Notes: generated by a model from the sequence alone, not told the origin. Positions 15,275 to 23,597 are shown, counted from the stretch's first letter. The stretch: 35,231 bases of DNA from Syntrophomonas_B sp035447945 (GCA_035447945.1 DAOTHZ010000013.1:1-35231), one strand, 5' to 3'. A program made the numbers and translations.

Positions 15275-16873
15275 ATGAAAAAAGTTTTTTATGTCCTGGC
15301 CGGGATGGTTTTCCTGATCGTACTGGCCGCAGCCGGATTTTATTGGGCCAGGTATTATGATCACTATTTTGATGAAAAAAAGATCGTCAGCGCGGATGAA
15401 ACGAACACCATTGTCAGGGTTGATAAAGAATATCGGCGTTTATATAATCATGCCGGCGGCTATGCCATCAATTATCCGGCGCAATTCCGGCTTGATGTTA
15501 GAGAACCGTCGCTGAAAAGCGATTTCAGCGACGATCAGCACAATATCGAAGTCTACAGTGATAACTTCACCGGCAAAATCAGCGACGCCAAAGCCTATAT
15601 CGGTTACAGCAACGGATTTCTGGCCCGTGATAAAGATATCCAGGTGGAATTCAACAAGTATTCTGTCATTAACGGACGCCTGGCTAATCTCACCAAATGG
15701 CAGCGGGCCAAGCTGGCCCGGGTTGAAAATGATAAAAACCATTACTTTTGTATCAAATTGGTGGAGAATTCCCATCAGGTTTATACCATCGTGATAAAAT
15801 CCAGCCAGCCCATCGACGACCGGGAGTTCATGAAACTGGTCAAGAGTTTTCGTCCCATTGAAAAGAATAATGACCTGGCGGGAATCGTCTATCAGCCCCA
15901 GCCTAAAAACTGGAATTCAGAAACCACAACGGTGTACGATCAGTATTTCGGCCATCAGGCTGATTTGAAATGGGGCATCTATGAGCCAACCGCCCCCGCT
16001 AAAATGAAAAATCTGACCTGGCTGGAAGACCGCCTCGATTATGATTTTCATTTTCTGATCCGTTACCAGAACCTCGACAAACCTTTGCCGGTGCAGGAAT
16101 TGCAAAGCGCCTGGGCCGATCAGAAGTTGATCGAACTGACCTTGCAGCTGGGGTTTGAATTTGCCGAGGCGGCTGCCCCCTATAACCCCAAGGGAATCCC
16201 CTTGGCCCAGTTTAATGAAAAAATCATTCCTGAGCTATTGAACGGTACTTTTGATGCTTATCTGGCGCAATACGCCCAGGATATAAAAGACTTCGGCCAT
16301 CCTCTTCTTTTTCGCTTGAATAATGAAATGAACGGGGACTGGTGTGTTTATTGCAGTTATCATTACGGCAACGACGCTGATTTGTATATCGAAGCCTGGA
16401 AATATATTTACAAGATTTTTGCCGACCATCAGGTTGACAATGTCATTTGGGTATGGAACCCCCATGACCTGTCCTTCCCTGATTTTGCCTGGAATCATTA
16501 TCTGAATTATTTCCCAGGCAGCGAATATGTGGATATTATTGGCCTGACCGGTTATAATACCGGCACCTATTACGAAGGTGAACGCTGGCGGGAATTTGCT
16601 GCAATTTATGACCCGCTCTATGCAGAATATGAAAAGCGCTTCGCTCTGCCTTTTATGATTACCGAGTTTGGCAGCAACTCCGTGGGCGGAGACAAAGCGC
16701 GCTGGCTGCAGGACATGTTTGCCCACATCGATCGTTATCCGAGTATCAAAGCCGCTATATTCTTCAGTTCTACGGATTTGGACAGCAACCAACAGCCGGC
16801 CCGCATCTACCGGATCGATGAAACCGAGGCTGTTCTCGACACAGTCAAGCAGGGACTGGCCCGTTATCAATAG
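15275..16873 (+). CDS. Membrane-anchored GH26-like glycoside hydrolase
   Basis: This 532-aa protein has one N-terminal membrane helix (about 4-24), an exported domain of about 150 residues (about 45-195) and a clan GH-A barrel (about 205-525). The catalytic pair is visible: the acid/base Glu351 in RLNNEMNGDW and the nucleophile Glu464 in MITEFGSNS. The layout and WVWNPHD segment resemble family 26 (mannanase/xylanase/lichenase). The residue before Glu351 is Asn, where typical mannanases have His. The N-terminal domain looks PsbP-like by pattern (YAINYP near the start, SFRPIE at the end). I chose ATG 15275 because of the AAGGAGGA before it; the frame continues upstream into the acyltransferase gene but has no site there. 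It may trim a cell-surface or environmental polysaccharide; the substrate is unknown. Confidence 0.85.
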   Translation: MKKVFYVLAGMVFLIVLAAAGFYWARYYDHYFDEKKIVSADETNTIVRVDKEYRRLYNHAGGYAINYPAQFRLDVREPSLKSDFSDDQHNIEVYSDNFTGKISDAKAYIGYSNGFLARDKDIQVEFNKYSVINGRLANLTKWQRAKLARVENDKNHYFCIKLVENSHQVYTIVIKSSQPIDDREFMKLVKSFRPIEKNNDLAGIVYQPQPKNWNSETTTVYDQYFGHQADLKWGIYEPTAPAKMKNLTWLEDRLDYDFHFLIRYQNLDKPLPVQELQSAWADQKLIELTLQLGFEFAEAAAPYNPKGIPLAQFNEKIIPELLNGTFDAYLAQYAQDIKDFGHPLLFRLNNEMNGDWCVYCSYHYGNDADLYIEAWKYIYKIFADHQVDNVIWVWNPHDLSFPDFAWNHYLNYFPGSEYVDIIGLTGYNTGTYYEGERWREFAAIYDPLYAEYEKRFALPFMITEFGSNSVGGDKARWLQDMFAHIDRYPSIKAAIFFSSTDLDSNQQPARIYRIDETEAVLDTVKQGLARYQ

Positions 16874-16931
16874 ATTTATTCTTGCGGCAAAGGATGAGTT
16901 ACTGCGATAAAGGTCGGAAATAACAAAAATC

Positions 16932-16964
16932 AAGGCCATGTTTCTTTTCATGAAACATGGCCTT
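16932..16964. terminator. Bidirectional terminator between the GH26-like gene and lysS
   Basis: A 13-bp perfect stem (16932-16944 with 16952-16964) has a 7-nt loop. The minus-strand exit has a TTTTT run (plus-strand AAAAA at 16925-16929); the plus-strand exit is TTTACTTAATTT. It sits between two convergent genes and can serve both. Confidence 0.85.
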
Positions 16965-17040
16965 TACTTAATTTATTCACCAATCATTCCAGGGATGATA
17001 AAGGCTATACCCCCATCGTTTTGCCGTCAGCCAATGCTGC

Positions 17041-18522
17041 CTATTCCCGGGCCCGCAGAGTGGGAAACAGAATAACATCCCGGATGGAGGATGAATCGGT
17101 CATCAGCATGACCAGCCGGTCAATTCCGATGCCCAGCCCGCCAGCCGGAGGCATCCCGTATTCCAGGGCATTGATATAATCCTCATCCATCATGTGAGCC
17201 TCGGCATCCCCGCCGGCTCTTTTTTCCACCTGTTTTAGAAAACGGTTTTTCTGGTCGATGGGATCATTCAGTTCGGAAAAGGCATTGGCGATTTCCCGCT
17301 GCATGACAAACACTTCAAACCGATCAGTAAATTCCGGATTCTGCGCATTGCGCTTGGCCAGCGGGGAAATTTCCACCGGATGACCGTAAACAAAGGTCGG
17401 CTGAATGAGTTTTTCCTCGACGTATTCCTCAAATACTTCATTGATAATTTCTCCGCGGGTACTGCGATGATCAACTTTCAAGCCCAGCCTGGCAGCAGCT
17501 GTGCGGGCCTGGTCATCGCCGGAAATAACGGTAAAATCTACGCCGGCATACTCTTTGATGGCATCCAGCATGGTAATCCGATTCCAGGGAGGTGTAAAAT
17601 CCAAGGTAACGCCCTCAAACTCCACCTGCATGCTGCCGTTAACCTGCTGCAGAACCTCCGCCACCATGTTCTCGGTCAACTCCATCATGACCTGATAGTC
17701 TGCATAGGCCTGGTAAATTTCCAACATGGTAAACTCGGGGTTATGGCGGGTGTCTATGCCTTCATTCCTGAAACTGCGGTTGATCTCGTAGACCTTTTCC
17801 AGCCCGCCCACGATCAAGCGTTTTAAGTAAAGCTCGGGAGCAATGCGCAGATACAGATTCATGTCCAGCGTATTGTGGTGGGTAATAAAAGGACGGGCTG
17901 CTGCTCCGCCGGCAATCGGCTGCATCATGGGCGTCTCCACTTCCAGAAACCCCCGGGCATCAAGATAATTCCGCATCTCTTTCACGATGCGGCTGCGTTT
18001 GATGAAAACCTCTCGCGCATCCGGATTGACGATCAGATCGACGTAGCGCTGACGATAACGCATTTCCACATCCCGCAGGCCATGCCATTTTTCCGGTAAG
18101 GGATTAAGTGATTTGGACAGATACGTCATATCCTCAACATGGACGGTGATTTCACCCTTCTGGGTGCGAAAGACATAGCCCTTGATCCCCAATATGTCTC
18201 CGATGTCCAGCTTTTTAAAAAGTTCGTAGCGTTCTTCGCCCAGATCATCCTTTTTGAAATATAGCTGAATGTTGCCGGACAGATCCTGTAAATTGGAAAA
18301 TCCTGCCTTGCCATGGCGTCGCTTGGACATGATCCGTCCGGCTACAGTGACTTTCTGTCCTTCCAAAGCGGCAAAATCATCGATAATCGTCTGGCAGTTT
18401 GTATCGCGTTCAAAACGGCTCCCGAAAGGATCGATCCCCATATCGCGAAGTTCCTGCAGTTTTTCCAGACGTACTCTTTTTAACTCGTGCAGATCTATTT
18501 CCTGCTGGTTTTGCTCCGACAT
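17041..18522 (-). CDS. lysS: Lysyl-tRNA synthetase, class II
   Basis: This 493-aa enzyme charges tRNA-Lys. The N-terminal OB-fold anticodon domain (about 55-150) is followed by the class II core, with the segment before motif 2 (IAPELYLKRLIVGG), motif 2 (FRNEGIDTRHNPEFTMLE) and motif 3 (GLGIGIDRLVMLMTD). The length is normal for the family. I chose the ATG at 18522 (MSEQNQQ) because of the GAGGTGG site upstream. The frame stays open to 18606, but those extra 28 residues are only a translation of an inverted repeat. It follows greA on the same strand, 88 bp apart. Confidence 0.96.
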   Translation of the reverse strand: MSEQNQQEIDLHELKRVRLEKLQELRDMGIDPFGSRFERDTNCQTIIDDFAALEGQKVTVAGRIMSKRRHGKAGFSNLQDLSGNIQLYFKKDDLGEERYELFKKLDIGDILGIKGYVFRTQKGEITVHVEDMTYLSKSLNPLPEKWHGLRDVEMRYRQRYVDLIVNPDAREVFIKRSRIVKEMRNYLDARGFLEVETPMMQPIAGGAAARPFITHHNTLDMNLYLRIAPELYLKRLIVGGLEKVYEINRSFRNEGIDTRHNPEFTMLEIYQAYADYQVMMELTENMVAEVLQQVNGSMQVEFEGVTLDFTPPWNRITMLDAIKEYAGVDFTVISGDDQARTAAARLGLKVDHRSTRGEIINEVFEEYVEEKLIQPTFVYGHPVEISPLAKRNAQNPEFTDRFEVFVMQREIANAFSELNDPIDQKNRFLKQVEKRAGGDAEAHMMDEDYINALEYGMPPAGGLGIGIDRLVMLMTDSSSIRDVILFPTLRARE

Positions 18523-18540
18523 TTGTCCACCTCTATCTGA

Positions 18541-18604
18541 GGTGCCAGGCACCAAACAATCTAACTTGCTTGCATGTAAGTTAGATTGTTTGGTGCCTGG
18601 CACC
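18541..18604. repeat. Perfect 27-bp inverted repeat between greA and lysS
   Basis: Positions 18541-18567 are the exact reverse complement of 18578-18604, with a 10-nt spacer. Each arm begins or ends with the GGTGCC(A/T)GGCACC palindrome, so there is a palindrome within a palindrome. As RNA it would form a very stable hairpin in the greA-lysS leader. No T-run follows, so it is not a standard terminator. A diverged single arm is found at 9248-9274. It behaves like a small mobile, MITE- or REP-like element. Confidence 0.8.
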
Positions 18605-18610
18605 ACCTTT

Positions 18611-19096
18611 TTATCTCTTCACTTTTATGATTTTGTATTTAATGATACCTGCCGGAGCTTCGACTTCGACCTTGGCCCCTACCGCTTTGCCCATAATGGC
18701 TTTGCCAACCGGGGATTCGTCTGAGATCTTGCCATCCTTGAGCTTGGATTCGACTGACGCGACCAGCGTAACATTGACTTCACGTCCTGATTTCATTTCC
18801 TTCAGGGTGACTTTGGTCCCCAGAGAAACAACATCGTCACGTATTTCATCGGCAGTCATCAAGCGGGCATTCTTCAAGGTTTTTTCCAAAGTCAGAATAC
18901 GTCCCTCAATAAAAGCCTGTTCGTTCTTGGCATCTTCATACTCAGAGTTCTCTGATATGTCACCAAAAGCGATTGCCTGCTTAATCCGTTCCGCTACTTC
19001 TTCCCTCCGGACAGATTTCAGGGTTTCCAGTTCATTCTCCAGTTTTTCCAGTCCCTCTTTGGTCAAAATAATTTCTCTGTCTTCTCTTTCGGCCAT
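18611..19096 (-). CDS. greA: Transcription elongation factor GreA
   Basis: This 161-aa protein rescues backtracked RNA polymerase by stimulating transcript cleavage. The N-terminal coiled coil (about 1-75) contains LTKEGLEKLENELETLK and the GDISENSEYEDAKNEQAFIEGRI tip region with the acidic residues that reach the polymerase active site. The C-terminal FKBP-like domain ends with SPVGKAIMGKAVGAKVEVEAP. The length is typical. The ATG has an AGGGAGCG site. It is the first gene of a two-gene unit with lysS. Confidence 0.96.
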   Translation of the reverse strand: MAEREDREIILTKEGLEKLENELETLKSVRREEVAERIKQAIAFGDISENSEYEDAKNEQAFIEGRILTLEKTLKNARLMTADEIRDDVVSLGTKVTLKEMKSGREVNVTLVASVESKLKDGKISDESPVGKAIMGKAVGAKVEVEAPAGIIKYKIIKVKR

Positions 19097-19119
19097 TTAA
19101 TCGCTCCCTAACCATAAAT

Positions 19120-19150
19120 ATTGTAGCAAACCAAATCATTATTGCTGCAA
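19120..19150 (-). promoter_or_regulatory. Promoter of greA-lysS
   Basis: On the minus strand TGC-TACAAT is an extended -10 (TACAAT at 19120-19125). TTGCAG (19145-19150) is a long 19 nt upstream, acceptable with an extended -10. It begins just after the terminator of the upstream gene and lies 24 nt before the greA ATG. Confidence 0.5.
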
Positions 19151-19155
19151 TTAAA

Positions 19156-19180
19156 TTTTTAAAAGCGAGCCCCGCTCGCT
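19156..19180 (-). terminator. Terminator of the three-gene HTH/quinate dehydrogenase-like unit
   Basis: AGCGAGC (19164-19170) pairs with GCTCGCT (19174-19180) around a CCC loop. On the minus strand the stem runs into TTTT, then AAAAATTT. It lies about 40 nt past the stop of the 323-aa gene and before the greA promoter. Confidence 0.6.
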
Positions 19181-19219
19181 CCCGGAAATAATAAAGGGTT
19201 ATCTTCCTCACCCTTACCC

Positions 19220-20191
19220 TTAATCCTTTATGGTATTATAATGACCCCATATAGCGTTGTCAAGAAATCCTCCGCCATAACCTTGTCGAAAAGGTTCCCA
19301 AAGGCCCAATTTCTCACCGGCTTCGATGAGAACAGTTAAATCAGCACCGGTTTTGATGACCGGTGCAAAATGCAAGTTTTGTAATTCTACATTCCCATAT
19401 GAAATACCTGCTTTGGTGTACAGAATACTTTCCAGAATCGGAGCCAGGATTGACAAACCTGCCTCCATGCCGGCCCGTTCCAGGGCATTCTCCAGGCTGG
19501 GAGCCAGATGGCGGCCTTCATCGGTCAGTTCCAGCCAAAAAACTTCCGGTGAAGTCACTGCCAAACGTTGAAAACCGGGTTGGAAAAGCACGATCAAGTC
19601 ACCTTTTTGCCATTTTTCAGGACAAATATAGCTGTTGCTGATCGCCCATCCCCGCTCATACAGTAGACGCCAGGCAATCGCTTCATCACCGCTTGGATGC
19701 TGATTCTGCACTGCAATCGGCAAGCCGCAGCTGCCCAGATGATCCAGTAACGGAAGCAACGCTGCCATATCTCCCACCAGGATCAGTCGCTTGACGTCTC
19801 TTTTTTCCAGGATGTATTTGACCATGACTGCTGCCAGGGCTTTTACAAAATGATCTCCAAACCATAAAGGAAATTGGGCTTCACCGGGCTGCAAGGCAAA
19901 CCTCAGACGGTGGTCTGCAGCCAGGCTGGTAACTGCGAAGTCCTGCATAATTCCCTCTGATTTTTTCCACATGCAGCCGCGCTGCGCAGACTCCAGCTGT
20001 TGCCAGTTTTCCGGCCCCAAGGGCAAAAATACATTGCATCCCTTGAACCCCAGATCTCCAAAATGGATCAGATGCTCCACCCGGGGAGAGAACAGAACCG
20101 GGGCCAACCTGTCCAAAAAAGTTTTTTTGGCGGTCAGACCCCGGCGATTACGACTTAACATATGCAAAATGGCAAAATCAAATTCAGGCAC
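19220..20191 (-). CDS. Protein of unknown function, last gene of the HTH/quinate dehydrogenase-like unit
   Basis: I do not recognise this 323-aa protein. It has no signal peptide or membrane helix. The middle (about 135-205) looks like a Rossmann-type segment: hydrophobic strand RLILVGD, helix LLPLLDHLGSCG, strand LPIAVQN. The C-terminus ends with a Gly-rich GYGGGFLDN stretch. I chose the GTG at 20191 because TTGGAG lies 7 nt before it and it overlaps the upstream stop codon by 8 bp, a sign of translational coupling; an ATG at 20230 would overlap by 47 bp and has no site. It always reads with the quinate dehydrogenase-like gene here, so the two probably act together. Function open. Confidence 0.75.
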   Translation of the reverse strand: MPEFDFAILHMLSRNRRGLTAKKTFLDRLAPVLFSPRVEHLIHFGDLGFKGCNVFLPLGPENWQQLESAQRGCMWKKSEGIMQDFAVTSLAADHRLRFALQPGEAQFPLWFGDHFVKALAAVMVKYILEKRDVKRLILVGDMAALLPLLDHLGSCGLPIAVQNQHPSGDEAIAWRLLYERGWAISNSYICPEKWQKGDLIVLFQPGFQRLAVTSPEVFWLELTDEGRHLAPSLENALERAGMEAGLSILAPILESILYTKAGISYGNVELQNLHFAPVIKTGADLTVLIEAGEKLGLWEPFRQGYGGGFLDNAIWGHYNTIKD

Positions 20192-21098
20192 GCAATGTCT
20201 CCAAATCAACCACCCCGGGTTTGAAATCAAGCTCCTTCAGCATGGCATAATAATCCTGCGGACTAATCTGGTCAACTGGTTTGTTCAGCAAGGTAACCAT
20301 CAATGCCTCAATTACATTGGTACCGAAAGAACGTCCTCCCATATCCGGCGTGGTAGTAATCACTTTGCTGATGCCGCGTTGCTTCAGCATCACCATATCT
20401 TCATGAGTCGTCGTATTGGTGATAATCAACTGGCCGTTTAATTTTTCGGGTAAATAACGTTTGATATACAGAAAATCGCCGGCCAGCACTTCTGCATTAT
20501 AATAGTATTTTGAGTGTTTGGGAATTATGACATCCTGATTTTCACCGGTTGGGTACAGCTTGTCAAACGGCATGTTGACCACGATCGGAGCTGCCATACG
20601 GCCAAAAATGCGCAGTGTTTTCAGAGAATGGATCGGAAAGGGGATCCCCAGGGTATAAACAAAGTCACCCAGCGTAAGATCAGCCCCGACTTCTTCAAAG
20701 GCTTCCGCCATGCCAAAGCGATCAACTCCGCACACCATCAGGACTTTTTTGCCGTGCAGATCATAAATCCCTTCCTTTTGTACATCGATAATGCATTTGC
20801 GTTCCAAGGTATTCTTCAAACCGCTGCCGTCGACCATGGGGGTCTTGCGGGCAGCTGCCACGAGTTTTTTCGCATCTTTGATGACATAACGCTTGCCCGC
20901 GATCTGGATGTACAGATCGATCCCGCCCATTCCGAAAGCATCAATTTTGCCGTCCAAATCTCTAATCAATTGCAGCGCTTTATCCCAGTCACCATCTGTA
21001 CCAATCCTCTCAATACGGAACTTCTCTCCCATGAAATCTGTTTCAAAGGCATGGTCACGTTTTGATGATCCCAGACTGACACTGACAACATGTTTCAT
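20184..21098 (-). CDS. Protein of the type annotated as quinate 5-dehydrogenase
   Basis: This 304-aa protein resembles conserved clostridial proteins usually labelled quinate or shikimate 5-dehydrogenase. I know of no experiment supporting that label. The first 100 residues (MKHVVSVSLGSSKRDH...) form a small alpha/beta domain with FGMGGIDLYI. A Rossmann-like half follows, with KKVLMVCGVDRFGMAEAFEEVGAD and later LIITNTTTHEDMVMLKQRG and ITTTPDMGGRSFGTNV. I do not see the classic shikimate dehydrogenase signature with its catalytic Lys-Asp pair. The ATG at 21098 follows GGAGG at 7 nt. It lies 19 nt downstream of the HTH regulator gene and overlaps the 323-aa gene. A nucleotide- or sugar-phosphate-binding role is equally possible. 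Confidence 0.75.
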   Translation of the reverse strand: MKHVVSVSLGSSKRDHAFETDFMGEKFRIERIGTDGDWDKALQLIRDLDGKIDAFGMGGIDLYIQIAGKRYVIKDAKKLVAAARKTPMVDGSGLKNTLERKCIIDVQKEGIYDLHGKKVLMVCGVDRFGMAEAFEEVGADLTLGDFVYTLGIPFPIHSLKTLRIFGRMAAPIVVNMPFDKLYPTGENQDVIIPKHSKYYYNAEVLAGDFLYIKRYLPEKLNGQLIITNTTTHEDMVMLKQRGISKVITTTPDMGGRSFGTNVIEALMVTLLNKPVDQISPQDYYAMLKELDFKPGVVDLETLRA

Positions 21099-21117
21099 AC
21101 AAAAACCTCCATCAAAT

Positions 21118-21648
21118 TCATCTGGCTGCACGGATGGATCTTAATACTTCTTTGATGATGGCCGGATCCAGCCATTTGTCTTCCGTAATCGGAGAAGTCC
21201 CGATTGCAATCGAAATGATCTGTCCGTTGAGGACTCCCTCCATCAGCCTGATCCTTTCATCTGAACCAATACAGACAACCACATCATATTGGCGTACATC
21301 AGCAATTAAATCCATGATAACATTCAGCAGTTCTTTGCCGGATCGATGGTTTATAAAATCCTGTCTTTCCTGTTCCGTCATCAGCATGATATATTCAACG
21401 CCTTCTTTTTCCAGGATGGCCAGAATCTCTTCCTTGTTGCTGAGCGGGAATCCGATGCAGGCGATGCTCTGTCCTTTACGCAGTTCTCCCAGGGTTTCCA
21501 GACGGGAAATAAAAGTACGGTCAATCTTGAGTCGCTCCGCCACCTCCTGCTGGGAAAAACCGCGCGCTCTCATCTGTAAAACTTTTTTCAGGGAAGTTTC
21601 GATCTTTTGCCAGCTGATGATTTTGTCCTGGATACGAATAAATTCCAT
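21118..21648 (-). CDS. HTH transcriptional regulator with a C-terminal ligand-type domain
   Basis: This 176-aa protein has a helix-turn-helix at about residues 30-52 (ARGFSQQEVAERLKIDRTFISRLE), XRE-like in pattern. A further 115-residue alpha/beta domain (IACIGFP, VEYIMLM, YDVVVCIGSDERIRL, IISIAIGTSPI) looks like a small-molecule or effector-binding fold. It is the first gene of a three-gene unit. A clear promoter and two tandem 12-bp repeats lie 21-77 nt before its ATG, which suggests it controls its own operon. GAGGAGCC is its ribosome binding site. I know no characterised relative; the ligand is unknown and might be a metabolite of the downstream enzyme. Confidence 0.85.
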   Translation of the reverse strand: MEFIRIQDKIISWQKIETSLKKVLQMRARGFSQQEVAERLKIDRTFISRLETLGELRKGQSIACIGFPLSNKEEILAILEKEGVEYIMLMTEQERQDFINHRSGKELLNVIMDLIADVRQYDVVVCIGSDERIRLMEGVLNGQIISIAIGTSPITEDKWLDPAIIKEVLRSIRAAR

Positions 21649-21668
21649 GATGGCTCCTCGAACACCGT

Positions 21669-21692
21669 TTTTGTGTACAGTTTTGTGTACAG
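21669..21692. promoter_or_regulatory. Tandem 12-bp operator-like repeat
   Basis: TTTTGTGTACAG occurs twice with no gap (21669-21680, 21681-21692). Each copy holds the palindromic core TGTACA, and the 12-bp period puts both on about the same face of the helix. The pair lies between the -10 element and the start codon of the HTH gene, over the expected transcription start. Confidence 0.6.
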
Positions 21693-21696
21693 GGCT

Positions 21697-21725
21697 ATTT
21701 TATCATCCTTTGCGTTACAAAACAA
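21697..21725 (-). promoter_or_regulatory. Promoter of the HTH/quinate dehydrogenase-like unit
   Basis: On the minus strand TTGTTT (21720-21725) and TAAAAT (21697-21702) are 17 nt apart, with a TGA before the -10 giving an extended -10. Transcription would start within the tandem 12-bp repeat. Confidence 0.55.
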
Positions 21726-21804
21726 GCAAATGAAGGGATCGCGGCAAGGTGAAAAGCATTGACATTCTGCGACGGTTGTTGCCGGCGCCGACAAGATTCG
21801 TTTC

Positions 21805-22764
21805 CTATACCAAAAGGCCTTCCAAGATCTTCATCATTTCCTGCCGGGTGACAGTGTGATTGATTTGGTCGCGCAGACGAGCCGCGGCAGGCATTCCTTT
21901 GGTATACCAGGAGATATGTTTGCGCATTTCCCGCACGGCGATATGTTCGCCTTTGTAGTGAATCGCCAGCTCAAGATGGCGGATGGCCAGGGTTATTTTT
22001 TCCTTCTGCGAGGGAGCCTGGATCTTTTGCCCGTGTTCCAACAAGGCTATGGTTTCACGAATCAAAAACGGATTACCCAGTGCGCCCCGGCCAATCATGA
22101 CCGCATCACAACCGGTTTCCGCTACCATCCGTACCGCATCCTCGGCTTTGTTGATATCTCCGCTGCCGATGACCGGCACCGTCGAGTGACGTTTTACCTC
22201 AGCAATGGCCTGCCAATCTGCCTGTCCCGAGAAAAATTGCATGCGGGTACGCGGATGCAGGGTAATGGCCCGAACCCCTTCGGACACTGCAATATCTGCC
22301 ATCTGTAAATAATTGCAGCGCTCATCATCCCAACCTTTGCGCATTTTTACAGTAACCGGCACTTGGACGGCTGTCACCACGCTGCGGATGATCTTTCGGC
22401 TCAGTTCCGGTTCCAACATTAAGGCTGCCCCTTCCCCATTGCGAACAATTTTGGGAGTTGGACAGCCTATATTGATATCAATGATGTCAGCCCCCATCTT
22501 TTCAACCATGTGCGCTGCCTGCGCCATGGCCCCGGGGTCGGAACCGAATATCTGTACCGCCACCGGCCCTTCTTCTTCACCGGGTTCTGCAATCTGACGG
22601 CTCTTGTTGCTGTTATATAGTAAACCCATATCGCTGACCATCTCAGTAAAAACCAGTCCGCATCCCATTGATTGCAATATCGTGCGGAAAGCCCGGTCGG
22701 TAATCCCGGCCAAAGGAGCGGCGACCACTCGGTTTTCCAGTTTTACACTGCCTATCTTCAACAT
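21805..22764 (-). CDS. dusB: tRNA-dihydrouridine synthase DusB
   Basis: This 319-aa flavoenzyme reduces uridine to dihydrouridine in the tRNA D-loop. It has a TIM barrel with APLAGITDRAFR near the N-terminus, the catalytic Cys101 in DINIGCPTPK, KMRKGWDD, the HPRTR motif and IGRGALGNPFL (FMN phosphate site). I chose the ATG at 22764, 5 nt after AAGGTG; a GTG two codons upstream is also possible. It lies 9 nt after coaX. The pairing of dusB with the cofactor and lysS genes matches the Bacillus origin-proximal cluster. Confidence 0.95.
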   Translation of the reverse strand: MLKIGSVKLENRVVAAPLAGITDRAFRTILQSMGCGLVFTEMVSDMGLLYNSNKSRQIAEPGEEEGPVAVQIFGSDPGAMAQAAHMVEKMGADIIDINIGCPTPKIVRNGEGAALMLEPELSRKIIRSVVTAVQVPVTVKMRKGWDDERCNYLQMADIAVSEGVRAITLHPRTRMQFFSGQADWQAIAEVKRHSTVPVIGSGDINKAEDAVRMVAETGCDAVMIGRGALGNPFLIRETIALLEHGQKIQAPSQKEKITLAIRHLELAIHYKGEHIAVREMRKHISWYTKGMPAAARLRDQINHTVTRQEMMKILEGLLV

Positions 22765-22773
22765 CACCACACC

Positions 22774-23541
22774 TTAACCATGATTTAACTCATACAGCAG
22801 ACGCAGACCGTCCAGGGTAAGGAATTCGTCCACCTCATCAATGGTATCTGTTTCGCCAGCAATCAGCGCTGCCAATCCTCCCGTGGCAATAACCCGTACA
22901 TCCCCGCCGATTTCTTTTTTCATGCGATTGATGATGCCTTCAACCTGCCCGACGAAACCATACATAATTCCGACCTGCATGCTCATGACCGTATTCTTGC
23001 CAATCATGCTTTTGGGGATGCTCAGCTCCACCCGGGGCAGTTTGGAAGCTCTTGAAACCAGGGCATCCGTCGAAATTTTAATGCCCGGAGCAATGGCGCC
23101 GCCCAGATACTCGCCCGCCTGACTGACCACACAAAAGGTGGTGGCAGTCCCAAAATCCACAATAATCAAGGGGCCTTTGTATTTATGGTAAGCGGCTACC
23201 GCATTGACGACCCGGTCAGCACCTACTTCGCGCGGATTGTCATATTTAATGGCCAGTCCGGTCTTGGTCCCCGGACCCACCAGTAGCGGCTTGCAGCCGA
23301 AATAGCGCTGGCACATCCATTCCAGTTCCATATTCAAACTGGGAACCACCGAAGATATAATGGCTGCCTTTATTTTTTCTGCCTGCAAATTTTGATAAAG
23401 AAACAGCCCGTGAATGATGATCCCGTATTCATCTGCCGTACGCTGGGTATCAGTGCGGATGCGCCAATGGTCAACCATTTTTTCCTGATCGAATACTCCG
23501 ACTACCATATTGGTATTGCCGACGTCAAATACTAAAATCAT
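22774..23541 (-). CDS. coaX: Type III pantothenate kinase
   Basis: This 255-aa enzyme phosphorylates pantothenate, the first step from vitamin B5 to coenzyme A. Family motifs are DVGNTNMVVGVF (phosphate-1), GPGTKTGL, NPREVGADRVVNAVAAY, DFGTATTFCVV (phosphate-2) and GGAIAPGIKIS. Length is normal. The ATG has a GGAGG site. It lies between nadC and dusB on the same strand, downstream of the genes that make pantothenate. Confidence 0.96.
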   Translation of the reverse strand: MILVFDVGNTNMVVGVFDQEKMVDHWRIRTDTQRTADEYGIIIHGLFLYQNLQAEKIKAAIISSVVPSLNMELEWMCQRYFGCKPLLVGPGTKTGLAIKYDNPREVGADRVVNAVAAYHKYKGPLIIVDFGTATTFCVVSQAGEYLGGAIAPGIKISTDALVSRASKLPRVELSIPKSMIGKNTVMSMQVGIMYGFVGQVEGIINRMKKEIGGDVRVIATGGLAALIAGETDTIDEVDEFLTLDGLRLLYELNHG

Positions 23542-23597
23542 ACTTTTGCCTCCACATAAGATCTATTTATTCACAAATTGGTGCAAGGTTGTGCTTT

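Noticed and set aside
18523..18606. N-terminal extension of lysS (28 residues starting VPGTKQSNL-like)
   Set aside because: It is only a translation of the 27-bp inverted repeat. The ATG at 18522 has a good GAGGTGG site and gives a normal LysS.
21734..21804. Terminator for dusB around the TTGTCGGCGCCGGCAA palindrome
   Set aside because: The palindrome has no loop and no T-run, so a terminator call is not supported.
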